From Rhipidocladum racemiflorum (lineage: Eukaryota > Streptophyta > Magnoliopsida > Poales > Poaceae), in assembly GCA_036346355.1 (NCBI GenBank), contig CM070590.1:45851749-45915748 (forward strand): 64,000 nt of DNA, read 5' to 3'. This document shows positions 22,470-34,949 of this stretch, in pieces. Made by a program: the position numbers and the translations under genes. A model generated the notes under the pieces. It searched no databases. It was not told the origin of the DNA and was given only the letters and a program-made list of their open reading frames with translations. Numbering within the stretch: position 1 is the stretch's first letter; every line of letters starts with the position of its first letter.

Positions 22470-22490
22470 AATTGGTTCTAGTTGCTGCAC

Positions 22491-24833
22491 TACTTGTTTC
22501 GCTGCCGGTGAAATGTTTCTCGCGAGTTGTCCCTGCCGATCGATGATAATAGAGTGGCGTTAGGCGTCGGAGACACAAGAAAAGGAAGCCACTGTCCAAT
22601 AGAGAAGTAACCAATGGTACTGACAGAGCATCTCTTAAGGACAGTGAAACGCCACCAACCAGCACAAGACCAGTGTGGCCACCGATAATAAATTTGTGCT
22701 TGACGAATAATACTCTTAGGCTTCCACTTTAGCTGTCTTTCAATTATGCCATAAAATTCTACGTAGAGAAGAGAGCGTGAAGAAAGAGAATGTACCGTCT
22801 CTTATGCAAGAAACAACCAAATCATGTAAACCAATGCAAAAAGTAATAAAATGTGAGAGGAAAAGATATAATAAAGATGAATGATTTTAGAGACAACTAT
22901 TAAAGATATTATCTCTAGGTAAGCTAAAATCTTTAGAGATAATCTTTAAAAATAGACTATTGTATAGGCGTTTATTAGTCAGCCTTCTCATGTCATTACG
23001 AGCATGGAAATTTGAGCAAATTTGTAGATAACGTCACGCGGTGCCATACGAAAATAACTTTTCGTCTTATAAGGCTTTATTTGGCACTGGAATGCATGGC
23101 TTTTAATTTTATAGTTTAATTTTGCTGTTTTCTTTATACAGACATTGACTAATCGGTAATTTTTATATGACTAGTGTTTCTATACTTTTCCTCCTAATAC
23201 AAGTTGTACAAATCTTTAAGCACATAAAGAGATAAATAATTATCATCTATCATTTATTTATACTTTAATATTCGTACAATTCTAGAAATGAAAAACATGA
23301 AAGCACCTCTCTTTTTGTATTGTACTATAGTAGTCTCACAAGAAAGGAAGAAAGAAACATAAAAATGAAATTACATTTAGTCTTCTTGTCCCCGTGGGCA
23401 AGAACAGTATGAGGCATCAACCGGTGTCAACTGTCTAACCTAATCTCCTACTGTAACAGCCATTATTTGGGGATAGTACAGATAGCTAGTGGGGGGAAGA
23501 TAATGGCATTATTGCCGGAGGATAGCTTCTTTTGAGACGGTAGGACGATATCTGGCAACCAGGCATTATGTGTGCGTGCGTCATGATAACGTATTTCAGG
23601 ACACCAGATTTGCATAGTCAAACTGTAGGCAACTTAACTCACCGCTCAAATGCCCTCTCTATATGTAACAAGTGACAGCATTTTATTCTTTCCTCCTCTA
23701 ATAATCTCTCCTTATGACTATTAGTAGTATCTTCTTCATCTCCTTTACTCCTCTATTCCCTTCCCTTCAAACTTAAAAAAGTTTCTATATTTCAAATTTT
23801 TTCTTAATTTTTGAAAACAAGTATTTTTAACCAGTTTCAAAAGTTTTCTTAATCAAAACTTTATGAACCAAAATTTTGTTTATAGAAAATTTTCGAAACG
23901 AAAGTTTTTGAATTGAATGTTTCGGAGTTGAAACTATTCTATTTGAATTTTTCCAGTTTCGAGTTGAACCTTTCAATTTTGAATTTTTTTATTTACATTT
24001 TTTCGAGTTGAAACTTTCTAATTTTAAATTTTTTGTGTTGAAAATTTTGAGTGCAATTTGGAATCGAAACTTTTCGAACCGAACGTTTTTTTATCTAAAC
24101 TTTTCGATCCGAAAGTTTTTTAATTGAAAGTTTATCGAGTTGAAACTTTCTAATTTAAAATTTTTTATTTAAAAATTTTAGTTTAAACTTTCCAATTTGA
24201 AATTTTCTAATTTAAAACTTTTTAATTTGAAATTTTTTGAATTGAAACTTTTTAATTTTTTATTTAAAATTTTTTGAGTTGAAACTTCTCTAAATGAAAC
24301 TTTCTAGTTTGAATTTTTTTGAGTTGAAACTTTCCAATTTGAAAATTTTCGAGTTGAACCGTTCTGACTTGAAATTGTTTGACTTAAAATTTTTCAAGTT
24401 GAAAATGTTGAGTTGAATTTTTTTTGAAGTAAAAATATTCTAATTTTAAATTATTGTGCTTGGGAGGAAGGAAGGGAGGTGGGGAAGTGAGTAGGGAAGA
24501 GGGAAGTGAGTAAGGTGGAGGTGGATGGAGAAGATGACGTGTGTCATCCTAGAACTCAAACTATTCGTACCCAAGTCTAGAAAGAAAAACTACAACTCCC
24601 ACCCTCTACACAAAATTATGGTGTACTAGTCATCAACCCGTGCATTTGCACGGCTCTGTACACTTAACAATATTTTGCTCATATTATATAAAAGTTCTAA
24701 TATCAAATTTTCAGTTCCAAAACATAGTTACCATTTTAAAAAGTAATACAAATTTTATAATGTCATATATTTCTATACAAAGTGATAACTATTTTTAATT
24801 TTATTTGCTTGAATAGCTTACCAAATCATGTTA
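22491..24833. other. AT-rich region upstream of NPF-1
   Basis: No gene seen. The proximal few hundred bases should contain the NPF-1 promoter, but I could not pick a TATA box with confidence. 23160-23340 resembles 44995-45175. 23760-24440 is a degenerate array of words such as TTGAAACTTTCTAATTTGAA. 24640-24830 carries CAACCCGTGCATTTGCACGG, a widespread plant repeat word. Confidence 0.5.
23760..24440. repeat. Degenerate AT-rich repeat array
   Basis: Many diverged copies of words like GAGTTGAAACTTTC and TTTGAAATTTTT follow each other with no strict period. It has the look of an old, eroded satellite or simple-sequence expansion. Confidence 0.7.
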
Positions 24834-25090
24834 CTCCCTTTATTCACAAATAGTTATCACTTTGAACATACATAGAATCAAACTTTTGAAACTTTGATTG
24901 TCAATATCTTTTAAAATATTTAAATTGTAAACATGAAAAACAGATGTGTAAAATTTTTTCAAAAGTTATTTCATAATATTATAATTTCATTGTGTTGTAT
25001 AAATATATTATAATAGAAATTAGTGATGAAAATTTTATTTTGGAGACCGTGTCAATATTCAACATGACAACTATTTGTGACAAGAGTGAG
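24834..25090. mobile_element. Stowaway-type MITE
   Basis: It begins CTCCCTTTATTCACAAATAG and ends ATTTGTGACAAGAGTGAG, inverted ends of about 25 bp with mismatches. It is flanked by TA on both sides (24832-24833 and 25091-25092). Length 257 bp. The CTCCCT start and TA target are typical of Tc1/mariner-derived Stowaway elements. Confidence 0.88.
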
Positions 25091-25779
25091 TAAATCGGAG
25101 CCGCATGGATGCATGAGGTTTATATATAAATGTTAAGGTCTTGCTTTTTTGTTCGACAGGTCTTTCTTTTTTGTTTGATGCGATAAAATTAATGGGGCTA
25201 TCCATGATGCACTACTACAGAATAGGATATCACTATCGCTTCATCTGTGTCGGTTTCTAACTTTTGTGAAAAAAGCCGATTGTGATATGTCACAAATTTT
25301 CGAGACAAAGTCATCACAATCGGTTCTATACAAGAATTGATTGTGATGAGGGAGCACCCTCATCACGGTTGGTTCCTTTCTAGAACCAACACAGATAATA
25401 CCACACTATCTGTGTCGGTTATAGATAAAAATAGACTGTGATGAGGGTATCTGTGTCAGTTCTAGAAAGGAACCAAAAATGATGAGGGTGCTCCTTCATC
25501 ACAGTCGGTTCTAGTTAGAACCGACTGTGATGCAAATTCAAAAAGAAGTAGGACTAGACCACTGACTTTTGATGGAAGGCTTCTGAATATCTTTTTTGTT
25601 CACAAGAATTGCATATTATGTATAATTGGTTATTTGAAATTCTTTCATCAAATAATGTAGCATAAGATGCCGTAATTAACATAAACATGGCTATATGTAC
25701 ACAAAAGGTTAACATTGTACATAATTATAACATACACACATTATAATTAATTACAATATAATGCGCGGCGCGTGCGCTA

Positions 25780-26016
25780 TCACCACACGCTGCTGCTGCC
25801 CGAGGGCAAGGAATCACTGGAGTCGTCGATGGTGTTCTTGTCATCATTGCTGGAGGCGGCATGTGGCTCGTCTGCCTCCTCCAATGATGACACAAAAGAG
25901 GAACCGGTCCCCCAACGGATGACGGTGACCTCGTCCTCGTCCTCGTCCTCGTCCTCCTCCTCCCCCTCCCCCTCCTCCTCATGCTCCTCCTCCTCCGGGG
26001 GCTGAGGCAGCGCCAC
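25780..26016 (-). other. Acidic low-complexity ORF inside the CACTA element
   Basis: A 78-aa frame starting MALPQPPEEEE, followed by Glu/Asp repeats and a Ser-rich end. A comparable Glu-rich frame occurs near the end of the CACTA element at 48345. It may be a remnant of a transposon exon or a chance product of CTCCTC repeats. No domain recognised. Confidence 0.35.
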
Positions 26017-26574
26017 TAGCGTGATGGCGGTAATGATACACTATCCACAGTGGAGTCAGAGCTTACAGGAGAAGGAGGCCGAGGCGATGCCATAACGATT
26101 GCGCCGAAGACAGTACGAGATGAGAATTAAGACGATCAGAGAGATGAGCATGATCAGAGAGATGAGAAGATAATCGATCAAAGAGATCATGAGCACTAGG
26201 AGATGATCAATCGACTTTATATATAGGCGCAAGAGATGATCAATCAGTTTCATTGGCGGGAAACACGAAGAGTCAACGTTTTGATTGTTTAGTTGTTTGA
26301 TCAGTTTAATTGGCGGGGAAGACGAAGAGTGCACATTATCTATGTCGGTTCTAGATAAAAACTAACTGTCATGAGATACATTTGTATCGGTTCTAGTTAG
26401 AACCAACTATGATGAGTGTTTCATCACAATCGATTCTTGTATATAACCGATTGTTATGAGCCTCGCTAGGTTTTTATGGTGGGGAAGACGAAGAGTCATT
26501 ATCTGTGTTGGTTCTAGATAAAAACTGACCGTGATGAGGTATGTCTGTGTCAGTTCTAGAAAGGAACCGACAGT

Positions 26575-27084
26575 TAGGGCTGGAAACGAGCCGAGCCGAG
26601 CCCGGCTCGGCTCAGTGCTTTTCAGTTGGCGAGCCGAGCTCGGCTCGGCCCCGAGGCGAGCCCAAAACCGGCTCGGCTCGCTCGGGCTCGCCATGAGCTC
26701 GCTGGCTCGTCGAGCGAGAACATTTTATCGTAGAAAATTAAATATTTATACAATAATTCATGTATTTGCAGTGAATAATATTAACTTACTAATTACTACT
26801 AAATAATAGTAGTTGCTTAGTTGCTCTCTATCACACTTGTAGGAAATGGAATTGTCTCAACATCATCTTCATCATCTTTTTCTTAAAAATATAAGTCATT
26901 AATCATACTAAATTCCCTGCATGGTGGGCACGAGCCAATTTGGCTCATGAGCGCTCGGTGTTTTTGCGAGCCTGAAAAACAGGCTCGGCTCGAGCTCGAT
27001 CCGAGCCACGAGCCTGTGCGAGCCGAGCCAGGCTCGGGCGAGCCCGAGCCGAGCCACGAGCCACGAGCTTTTTTTCCAGCCCTA
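26575..27084. mobile_element. hAT-type MITE with GAGCCGAGC repeats
   Basis: The ends TAGGGCTGGAAA and TTTTCCAGCCCTA are inverted, flanked by a perfect 8-bp duplication CCGACAGT (26567-26574 and 27085-27092). Eight-base target duplications mark the hAT superfamily. The subterminal parts are dense in GAGCCGAGC and its complement, leaving an AT-rich core of about 240 bp. Confidence 0.95.
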
Positions 27085-27195
27085 CCGACAGTGATGAGTG
27101 TGCTCCATCACAGTAGGTTCTTGTTAGAACCGACTATGATGAGTGTTACATCACAATCGGTTCTTGTGTAGAACCGATTGCAATTAGCCTCGCTA

Positions 27196-28140
27196 GGTTT
27201 TTATTCATACCATCAGGATGAACTCTCCTCCGTTGGTGTTCTAGAGCCAAAAAAATATCGTCGTCACCCCAAAAAACACATACTCTTGTTGAAACTTATA
27301 CTTGTGTGAAATTCTTGAGGATGTGTACGAAGAGGGTAATTTGAAGCCCTAGATTGAGGAGATTTCCCCTATATTTTCCCTCATTTGTGTCTTTCTGCAA
27401 AAAGGTGGGCATTCCTTCAAATCTCTTTAATTTTGCATTAATAAATTCGATTTTGATTTGGTGAATGTGTTATCTGTCATTAGTGATATGGTTGAAACCA
27501 ATATGGGTGAGAAATTATGAAATCATGGAGGAGATAGTGGTTTGACGGTAAAGTTCATTGAAACCCTAACTGAGGAGCTAGAGTTCCTCTCATTTGTGGT
27601 TTTCTTCAAAAGGTGAGGATTCCTACAAATCCCTTCAATATTGCAATAGGAATTAAATTAATTTTTGATTCGATAAATGTGTTACATGTCATTATTGTTT
27701 CTATAATTAATATGACCAATGCTAGAGTTTAGGTTGCGTAACCTATGTGTCTCCCGTTCGAGGTTGTTTGTTTATAAATATGCTGAAATGGTATATTTAT
27801 AAATAAGCAGTCTTGAATTGTCCATGTTTTTTGGATAGATCGAGGATATGTGGTTTGGGCAAGTTCCTAAGCTATTGTACAACTCTAGAGAAAGTTTCGG
27901 CAGCATCCTCCCTGGTGTTCTTAGGATACACACCCTCTTGGCTCATTATCGAGACGTGTATTTGGAGAACAGCGAGGAGATGTTGCCGAAATTTTTTCTA
28001 GAGTTGTCAACGGCTTAGTAACATTCCCGAATCATATATACTTGAATGGGATTAGGACCTAACCTAATTAGACATATCCTCAATCTTTGAAATAGCTAGA
28101 TGTCGCTCAAGTTTTTTCTTAATTTTTTGTTTGTAGTTTA
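27196..28140. other. Unassigned transposon-like sequence
   Basis: No gene recognised. Two similar words of the type CAAAAAGGTGRGSATTCCT at about 27399 and 27606 suggest an internal duplication. It separates the CACTA-derived repeats from the decayed gypsy pol and may belong to either. Confidence 0.4.
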
Positions 28141-28301
28141 ATTGTAGATGGACCGTGAAGAATGGATGTATCAAAATCCCTCCTTAAGATTATGATACAT
28201 CTTTGCACTCCCTGGGTGAATAGAATACTTGGAGTCATGAGCTTCCTCAAGAATCAACTACTTTAACTCCTTTTTATTAGGTATGCAGATCCGACCTTTG
28301 A
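28141..28301 (-). pseudogene. Gypsy integrase N-terminal (zinc-binding) fragment
   Basis: The minus-strand reading resembles the start of gypsy integrase (an SIHPGSxKMYxxLK-like stretch), with frameshifts. It is cut off near 28141. On the other side it continues, across the solo LTR nest, into RNase H at 32864. Confidence 0.6.
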
Positions 28302-28306
28302 TCCAC

Positions 28307-31300
28307 TGTGACATTACGGAATGTGACAATATAGATTTCGGCATTTTGGTATGGCTTTATATCTAGTTTTGGGCCATTTCCGGGAGTTTGGGCCTTTCTG
28401 GGGGAGTTTGGGCCATAGGGGAAATAGTTCTGGATTTGAGGGATCTTCCTGGGCCGAAGGTAGGGGATCCTTGGCCCATGTGGAGAAGGGTTTTGGGCAG
28501 CATGGCTGCTGCCCCTGCACCTCCACCCCTTCTTGCGCCCCCACTCCCCTCTCTAGCCCTAGCCGCCGCCCCCCTTGCCCCTCCATGCGTCTCCCCCTTG
28601 CCTCCTTGCCTCCTCCACCTTGCGCCTCCACTTCCTAGCTGGCCCTAGTGGGGATTCAACCCCCTCCTTGCTGCCACACCCTTCCTCTATGTCGATCTCC
28701 TCGTTGGAAAGCTTCGCAACCGGGAGGAACCGGCGGATTCGGCGTTTGGAGAGAAATCGGGACCAGGAGGAGAAGTTTTTCGTCATCGTCGATTCTTCAA
28801 GAAGAGGTGACGAATCGTGGCTCTTTTGGGGTGATCTAGGTGCTTCTAGATGGGTTTAATCCATGCTTAAAGTTCATGTTTAGGTGCTGTTCCTAGATGA
28901 GATTAGGGAGATTGCAATGCTATCCCACGTTTTGTCCTCGGGCAGATTTGCACCCCGACCTAGGGCTTGCGTTTTGGCAATTTTAGATGTGTTTTCTGAT
29001 CGGCCGGCTGTTATAGAAGTTGTATATAATTTAATTATCTTTCAGTGGACACCAAGAATGCAAAATTTTGTTCACCCGTTTAAAATTTATGGCTATTTTA
29101 CCGAACGCTATCAAATATGTGACTAGATTGGGATAGACTGTGTTCAACTGTAGATTAGACAATTTTAGAGGCCGAATCAGTCTTCACCAATTCTTAGGAA
29201 AAGATGAGAAATTTCCTAAGATTCGAGAAAATGTACTCATTTACTTGATTTGGAGTTTTAGAACTCAAGTTATGCTAGTTGGAAGCCCGCTGTCCCGTTG
29301 GGACAGATTCTCTGTTTTCTGGTTTTAGGAGTGGGTTGGGAGGTCGGTGTAGAAGATCGTTCTTGTTCTGTCTTTGGGGGCTTGTTTTGATTGTATTGTA
29401 CCTATGTTTAGGCGGTGTGCCCTCGGGAGTGCCTTCATCGTCTCGCCAAATCCATCCCGCGTGGGTGAAGGCAAGTGTATTGTGATGTTAGTGACTTGAA
29501 TGGCATTATGTTTTGCGTTGTGATGCGAGTTAACCGTTGACATGTTTGCTTGCCATGTTTGATTCTTCAATGAGATTAAATGAATATGAATTGATTAGAT
29601 GATTATTTAATGCTATGTTATGGATGTGAGGATGAATATGTATCTAATTATGGCTATGCAATGATTGAATTGAGTGCATATGCAAGTTTATTCATGTTTA
29701 TGGCATGTGTGCATTCATGGCATGAGGACTGGTGTAACACCCCGGCATTTAATATGCCTGAATGCTACCAAACATAGACCAAGCAACCTCTAAATACCAC
29801 AATTACAAGTAAATTGCAGCAAAGGAGCAAATGCTAATACCGAAAATTTCGGCAGCATCTCCTTTGTTTTTCCATGAATTGAAGCAACAACAATCTTAAC
29901 ATATCAAGATAGCATAAAGAACGATAGCAATAACTTGAGAAAACAGGAATTTCAGCCATCATACAGCTAAGGATATAAGCCTATCCATCACATGTCAAAT
30001 ATGGACGAATCATTTACTCATGACAACCAACAAAGCATCAAAACCACAATTTAGTTCAGTGAATTAACCATCACAACTAAAGGAGAGAACATGTCATTGT
30101 TTATATGTGTGATGCTAAGTGATGACGTGTGACTAGCTCCCTTTCCCTCATGCCGGTTTCATGGTACCTAAGAAAAACAACATAAACACAAGTGTGAGTT
30201 CATCACTCAGCAAGTATATTGCAATGGAACAAGAAAATACATTCCAATACCTTCATCATCACTTTTCACATAAGACATCATACACAGCTCATATTCATAG
30301 TGTAAGCATATCATTGACATCGTCATATATCATCATCATATAACATCCTCATATAATGCAATGCGATGCACATATCTCCTGGAAACTCATACCGGTATGG
30401 TTGAGTACACACCCGTCGATGTGCACCCTCTCCCCACTTCCATCCCGAAGATGGAGGGTGCCTACTCCTCGCTTCCATACACCGCGGTGGATGGAATCAC
30501 GATGTAGGACTTACTCATTGGCTCTCCAGAATAGTCATAACTTTCTCACCGACCTTCCCCGGACTTGTTATGACTTTCTCACCGCCCGGGCCATGTATCA
30601 TGCCATGTATGCAAACATGCCAACATCATAAATAACTCGTACATTAACACATGGCATCATAACATAATAAACATATTCATCATATCATTGGCAATTATTA
30701 AGGCATGGCATGTGAACATATCATATCTTCAATTTCAATCTCAACCAATCTAGCAAACTACAACCCGCTACCCATTCCAATACACTTGCCTCAACCACGG
30801 GCGACGGATTGGCGAGAAGTAGAAGGTACTCCTGGGGTCACACCACCTGCACATAGGTACCACACACTCACAATCATGTCCACAAAATAGTACGCAAACA
30901 CTCTTCTACCTCGACATCGTAAACTACTCGCAAAACCCAAAAACAGAGGTTCTGTCCCGTCGGGACAGCAGCCTTCCAAAAGGCATAACTCGGGTTCAAA
31001 ACTCCGAATCAATTAGACGAGTACATACTCGCGTAGTTTAAGAAATTTCCTAACTTTTTCTAAGTATACGGAAAAACTGATTCGGACTCTAAAGTGGTTT
31101 AATCTACAGAATACCGTGATCTGTTCCAATCACGTCACAGTTTTTAACACGTTCGGTAAAACGAGCATAACTTTCAAACGGCTGGGCGGAATTAGACGTT
31201 CTTTATACCCACTGAAAGGTATTGAAATTACCTACAACTTATTCAATAGGCGGCCAACCAAATTCCAACTCTAAATTAGCGAAAACCCAAACCCTAGGTC

Positions 31301-32858
31301 GACTGCTCATGCTGCCCGAAACAGAGAACGTGGCAAACTCTAGATTTCATCTAATCTACCCAATTACAGCACCACCAATTGATCTAAAAACATGATATCA
31401 ACCCCTAGAACAGTACCTAGACCAACCCCAAGGATTCCCGTGGCCATACCTTCGCCCGACGAACGAAGAACCAACGGATCTCCTCCCGGTTCGTGCGATC
31501 TCCTTCCTCGCTCCAAATCCATCGGATCTCCTCGTCGTGGAGCGCTCCAATGGACGGATCTGCGGGGTGGTGAGGTGGAGAGGCTTCCCTAGGGCAGCAA
31601 GGGTGGTGGAGAGGGGAGGGGAGGGGTGGTGGTGCAATGGGGAGGAGGGAGGAGGGGCGCACGGCCATGGAGGGGTGGCGGCTAGAAGTGGGAGGAGGAG
31701 GTGGGGGGCGGCGTCCTAGGGTTAGGGCTGGCTGGTTGCTCCCCCAAATGGGCCAAAAACCCTTCCACCAATGGCCCAAATCATCCCCCCAAAGCCCAAA
31801 TTAGTTCCCCCAAGGCCCGAACTCCCCCGGAAAAGCCCAAACACCCGGAAACGGCCCAAAACACAATAAAACACCATACTGTAAAGTTTTATTCTCAAAT
31901 TTCACAATTTATAAAGTTTTGACATTCCGTAGTGTCACAACTGGCCAGGACGGTGAGAAAGTCATAACTAATCCGATAAGGTCGGTGAGAAAGTTATGAC
32001 TAATCCGGAGCGCCACAGAGAAAGACCTACCTCGTAGTTCCATCCACAGTCGTGAATGGGAGCGAGTTAGTAAGAGTAGGCACCCTCCATCTACGGGATG
32101 GAAGGGGAAAGAGAGTGCACACCGACAGGTGTGCACTCGGCAATACCGGTATGTGCTTCAAAGAGACATGTGCATTGCATTGCATTGCATGAATGAAGTT
32201 GTTTTATGAGATGCTTATGATGTTCTATGAGATGCATATGAAGATGTTTTATTGAGATGTTTATGACGATGTTATATGAGAGCATAAATGAAGAAGGTTA
32301 TGAGTTGATCCTCATGATGTGTGAATGGCATAAAGTATGTATGTGAATTGTTATTGTTACTGTACCATTGCAATACACTTTGCTGAGTGATGAACTCACG
32401 CTTGTTGTTTTATGTTGTTATTAGGTACCAGGAACTCGGCAGTCGGGAAAGGGAGTTAGAGTCACATCCCCACATAGTTTTATTCACCTAGACAACTACA
32501 CACTCTCATTTGTAGTTGTAATGATTATCTTAATGCGCTAGATTTGGATTATGCTATCTTATGTGCTTGGTTTTAATGTTCTCTTCATATTCGTTCAAGA
32601 AACGTTGGAGGTTATGTTATGGGCTTGAAATGATGCTTTATCTCCTGTTAGTGCTGTTTTAGATGTCATATATTCTGCTATTATGATGTGATAATATTAT
32701 TGTTGCTTCGAACCATGGAAAAACAAAGGAGATGCTGCCGAAATTTCGGTTAAAACATTTAGCATAGTTGCTGTAATTTATTCATAATTGTGTGTTATGG
32801 GTTGCTTCTAGTATCGTTTGGGTGACATTCGCGGTATAGTAGGTGCCGGGGTGTTACA
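28307..32858 (-). mobile_element. Solo LTR (TGTAACACCCC family), minus orientation, split by an inner LTR
   Basis: The right end is TGTAACACCCCGGCA on the minus strand and the left end is TGTGACATTACGG on the plus strand. It is flanked by 5-bp duplications TCCAC at 28302-28306 and 32859-32863. Its own sequence is 28307-29732 plus 31945-32858, about 2.34 kb. No internal coding region is present, so it is a solo LTR left by recombination. It sits inside gypsy pol. Confidence 0.93.
29733..31939 (+). mobile_element. Solo LTR of the same family inserted in opposite orientation
   Basis: It starts TGTAACACCCCGGCATT and ends TCCGTAGTGTCACA, 2207 bp. It is flanked by 5-bp duplications ACTGG at 29728-29732 and 31940-31944. 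It is homologous in reverse to the surrounding LTR, so the locus folds into a large imperfect palindrome. The GC-rich ORFs at 31400-31720 and 28350-28860 are shadows of LTR sequence. Confidence 0.95.
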
Positions 32859-32863
32859 TCCAC

Positions 32864-34930
32864 AAGGTACCTTGATCATCTAGATTAAAATCCATGGCCT
32901 TGCCTTCATCCATTTTAGACTTGATTCATTTAATCTTATCATCAACTTTTTGGCCTTCTCTGATCTAATCTTCTAAAGTCAGTCTTACTTCCAAAATAGC
33001 TAATAATCCTTTCGATACGACTTCCAACTTAAGCTTCTAAAATTCCTTATACAACTCATCCTGACTCTCTTCAACTAGCATGTTCATAATGTGGCTCTTC
33101 CAACTCAAGGCATAGGCTAGTACATTGTCTTTACCAGGATGATAATGAATTCCTAAATTGCAATCCTTAATCAACTCTAACCATCTTCTTCGTCTCATAT
33201 TAAGATTTGACTAAGTAAAGATATACTTTAAAATCTTATGGTACGTATATATCTCGCATCTGTTTCCGATGAGATAATGATGCCATAATAACTTCAAAGC
33301 ATGCACTACGGCACCTAACTCCAAATCACACGTTAGATAATTCTCTTCATGCGGCTTTAACTACCTTGAAGCATATGCAACTACTTTGCCATTTTGCATC
33401 AATACACATCGAAGTCCTTGTCTTGATGCATCCTAGAAAAATATCAAAACTACTACGAACATCTAGCAACACTAGCACTAGTGCCGATGCCAATCACTTC
33501 CTCAACTTATGAAATCTCTTTTCACATTTTGGTGTCCATGTGAACTTCTTTTCCTTTTTCAACAACTACGTAAGTGGCCTAGCAATTATCGAAAAGAGGT
33601 GCTTCTATGCTCTTCCCTTTTAAAGTTGCACAAATATTAAAGCATGAATGAAGGGTAGATAAGGATTACTTACCCCTTCGTTTGCTTCAAGATTTGTGCA
33701 ACTTGTATTAGGAGGAAGAGCATAGAGCACCTCTCTATCGAAAATCCATCAATGAATCGACGGTAATATCCCACCATTCTAAGAAAACTAAAGATCTATA
33801 TAACAAACTTAGGTTGCTCCCAATGCAACATTGCTTCCACTTTACTTGGGTCAACTACGACTCCCTTAGCAGTCATCACATGTCCAAGAAATTCAACTTT
33901 CTTTTTCCAGAAGTCACACTTGCTAAACCTAGCATATAACTGTTGTTCTCAAAGCTTCTCAAGAACTAATCTCAGATGTTCTACATGTTCTTCTTTCGTC
34001 TTAGAGTAGACAAGAATGCCATCTATGAACATGACAACAAATTTATCTAGATATTACATGAAAACCTTATTCATCACATTCATAAAATATACAGTTGCAT
34101 TAGTCAATCCAAAATGACATGACTGTGAACTCATAATGTTCATATCTTGTTAAAAATGCAGTCTTCGATACATCCTCAGCTCAAATCTTCAACTTGTGGT
34201 ATCCCGATCGAAGATCTATCTTGGAGAAAATTATGGCTCCTCTTAACTGATCAAACAAATCATCAATCCTGGGTAGCGGATATTTATTTTTTACCATCAC
34301 TTTATTACGTGCACGATAATCAATGCACATCCTTAAGCTGCCATCTTTCTTTCTGACAAACAAAACAAGTGCTCCCCATGGAGACGAACTTGGTCTTACA
34401 AAACTTTTTTCTAACAACTCCTCGATCTATTTCTTCATTTCTACCAACTAATCGGTAGGCATCCAATAGGGTCTCTTGGTTATTGGGGCTGCACCAGGCA
34501 CTAACTCAATTACAAACTCAATGTCTCTATCTGGTGGCATACCAGGTAAATCCTTTAAAAAAAACATCTGAGTACTCACTAACAACTAGTACTTTCTCAA
34601 GACTAATAGCCTTCACACTATTGACCATCAATTGACAATCACGAACTTGGTCACTTGAAACTTCACTTTTTCGCCATTTGGGCTCTCAATTGAGACTACT
34701 CTTCTACCATAATCCAGAACAGCCTTGTGTTTGGACAACCAATCTATTCCCAATATGACATCTAAGGTCTGGGTATCCAACATTATAAGGTTCGCTAAGA
34801 ACTCTACTCCATCAATAAGCATCCTTACCCCAGAACATCCTACATTAGATCAGAGTTCTGATCTAAGGGATTGGACTAATAACAAGAACTTAAGATTCAC
34901 GATATCCAAATCATTTTCAATAGCAAAAGC
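32864..34930 (-). pseudogene. Gypsy protease, reverse transcriptase and RNase H, degenerate
   Basis: The protease part at 34628-34822 has DVILGIDWLSKHKAVLDY. The reverse transcriptase at 34181-34417 has SSPWGALVLFVRKKDGSLRM, CIDYRARNKVMVKNKYPLPR and FSKIDLRSGYHKLK. RNase H follows at about 32900-33450 (CVLMQNGKVVAYASR, then NLNMRRRRWLELIKD and the HPGKDN region). Many frameshifts and stops occur. A 140-bp MITE interrupts the frame at 33596-33735. The class is that of common grass gypsy elements. No activity is expected. Confidence 0.9.
33596..33735. mobile_element. Mutator-type MITE in gypsy pol
   Basis: It has long inverted ends (GAGGTGCTTCTATGCTCTTC at the left against GCATAGAGCACCTCTC at the right) running about 40 bp inwards to ATTTGTGCAA-type sequence. 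It is flanked by a 9-bp duplication TATCGAAAA (33587-33595 and 33736-33744), the length typical of Mutator elements. Removing it and one duplication rejoins the gypsy reading frame region. Confidence 0.9.
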
Positions 34931-34949
34931 TTGAGAAACAAATGAATGT

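Larger units (their letters stand above)
25210..27195. mobile_element. CACTA (En/Spm) element, left end and subterminal repeats
   Basis: The terminus CACTACTACAGAATAGG starts at 25210. Subterminal blocks at 25245-25540, 26335-26574 and 27085-27195 contain many direct and inverted copies of TCGGTTCTAGTTAGAACCGA and GTGATGAGGGTGCTCC-like words, as expected of transposase-binding arrays. A hAT MITE interrupts the second block. I could not find the right terminus, so the end given is only where recognisable repeats stop. Confidence 0.8.

Noticed and set aside
22378..22665. Arg-Glu repeat ORFs around the GA microsatellite
   Set aside because: They result from translation of a dinucleotide repeat; the transporter start at 22424 explains the coding signal.
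25210..28140. Assigning a right terminus of the first CACTA near 28140
   Set aside because: GTTTGTAGTTTAATTGTAG there only loosely resembles the expected end, and the 3-bp duplication is not convincing.
28314..28859. Pro/Ala-rich and Gly-rich ORFs
   Set aside because: Located within a solo LTR whose ends and target duplication are clear, with a reverse-oriented homologue at 31400-31930.
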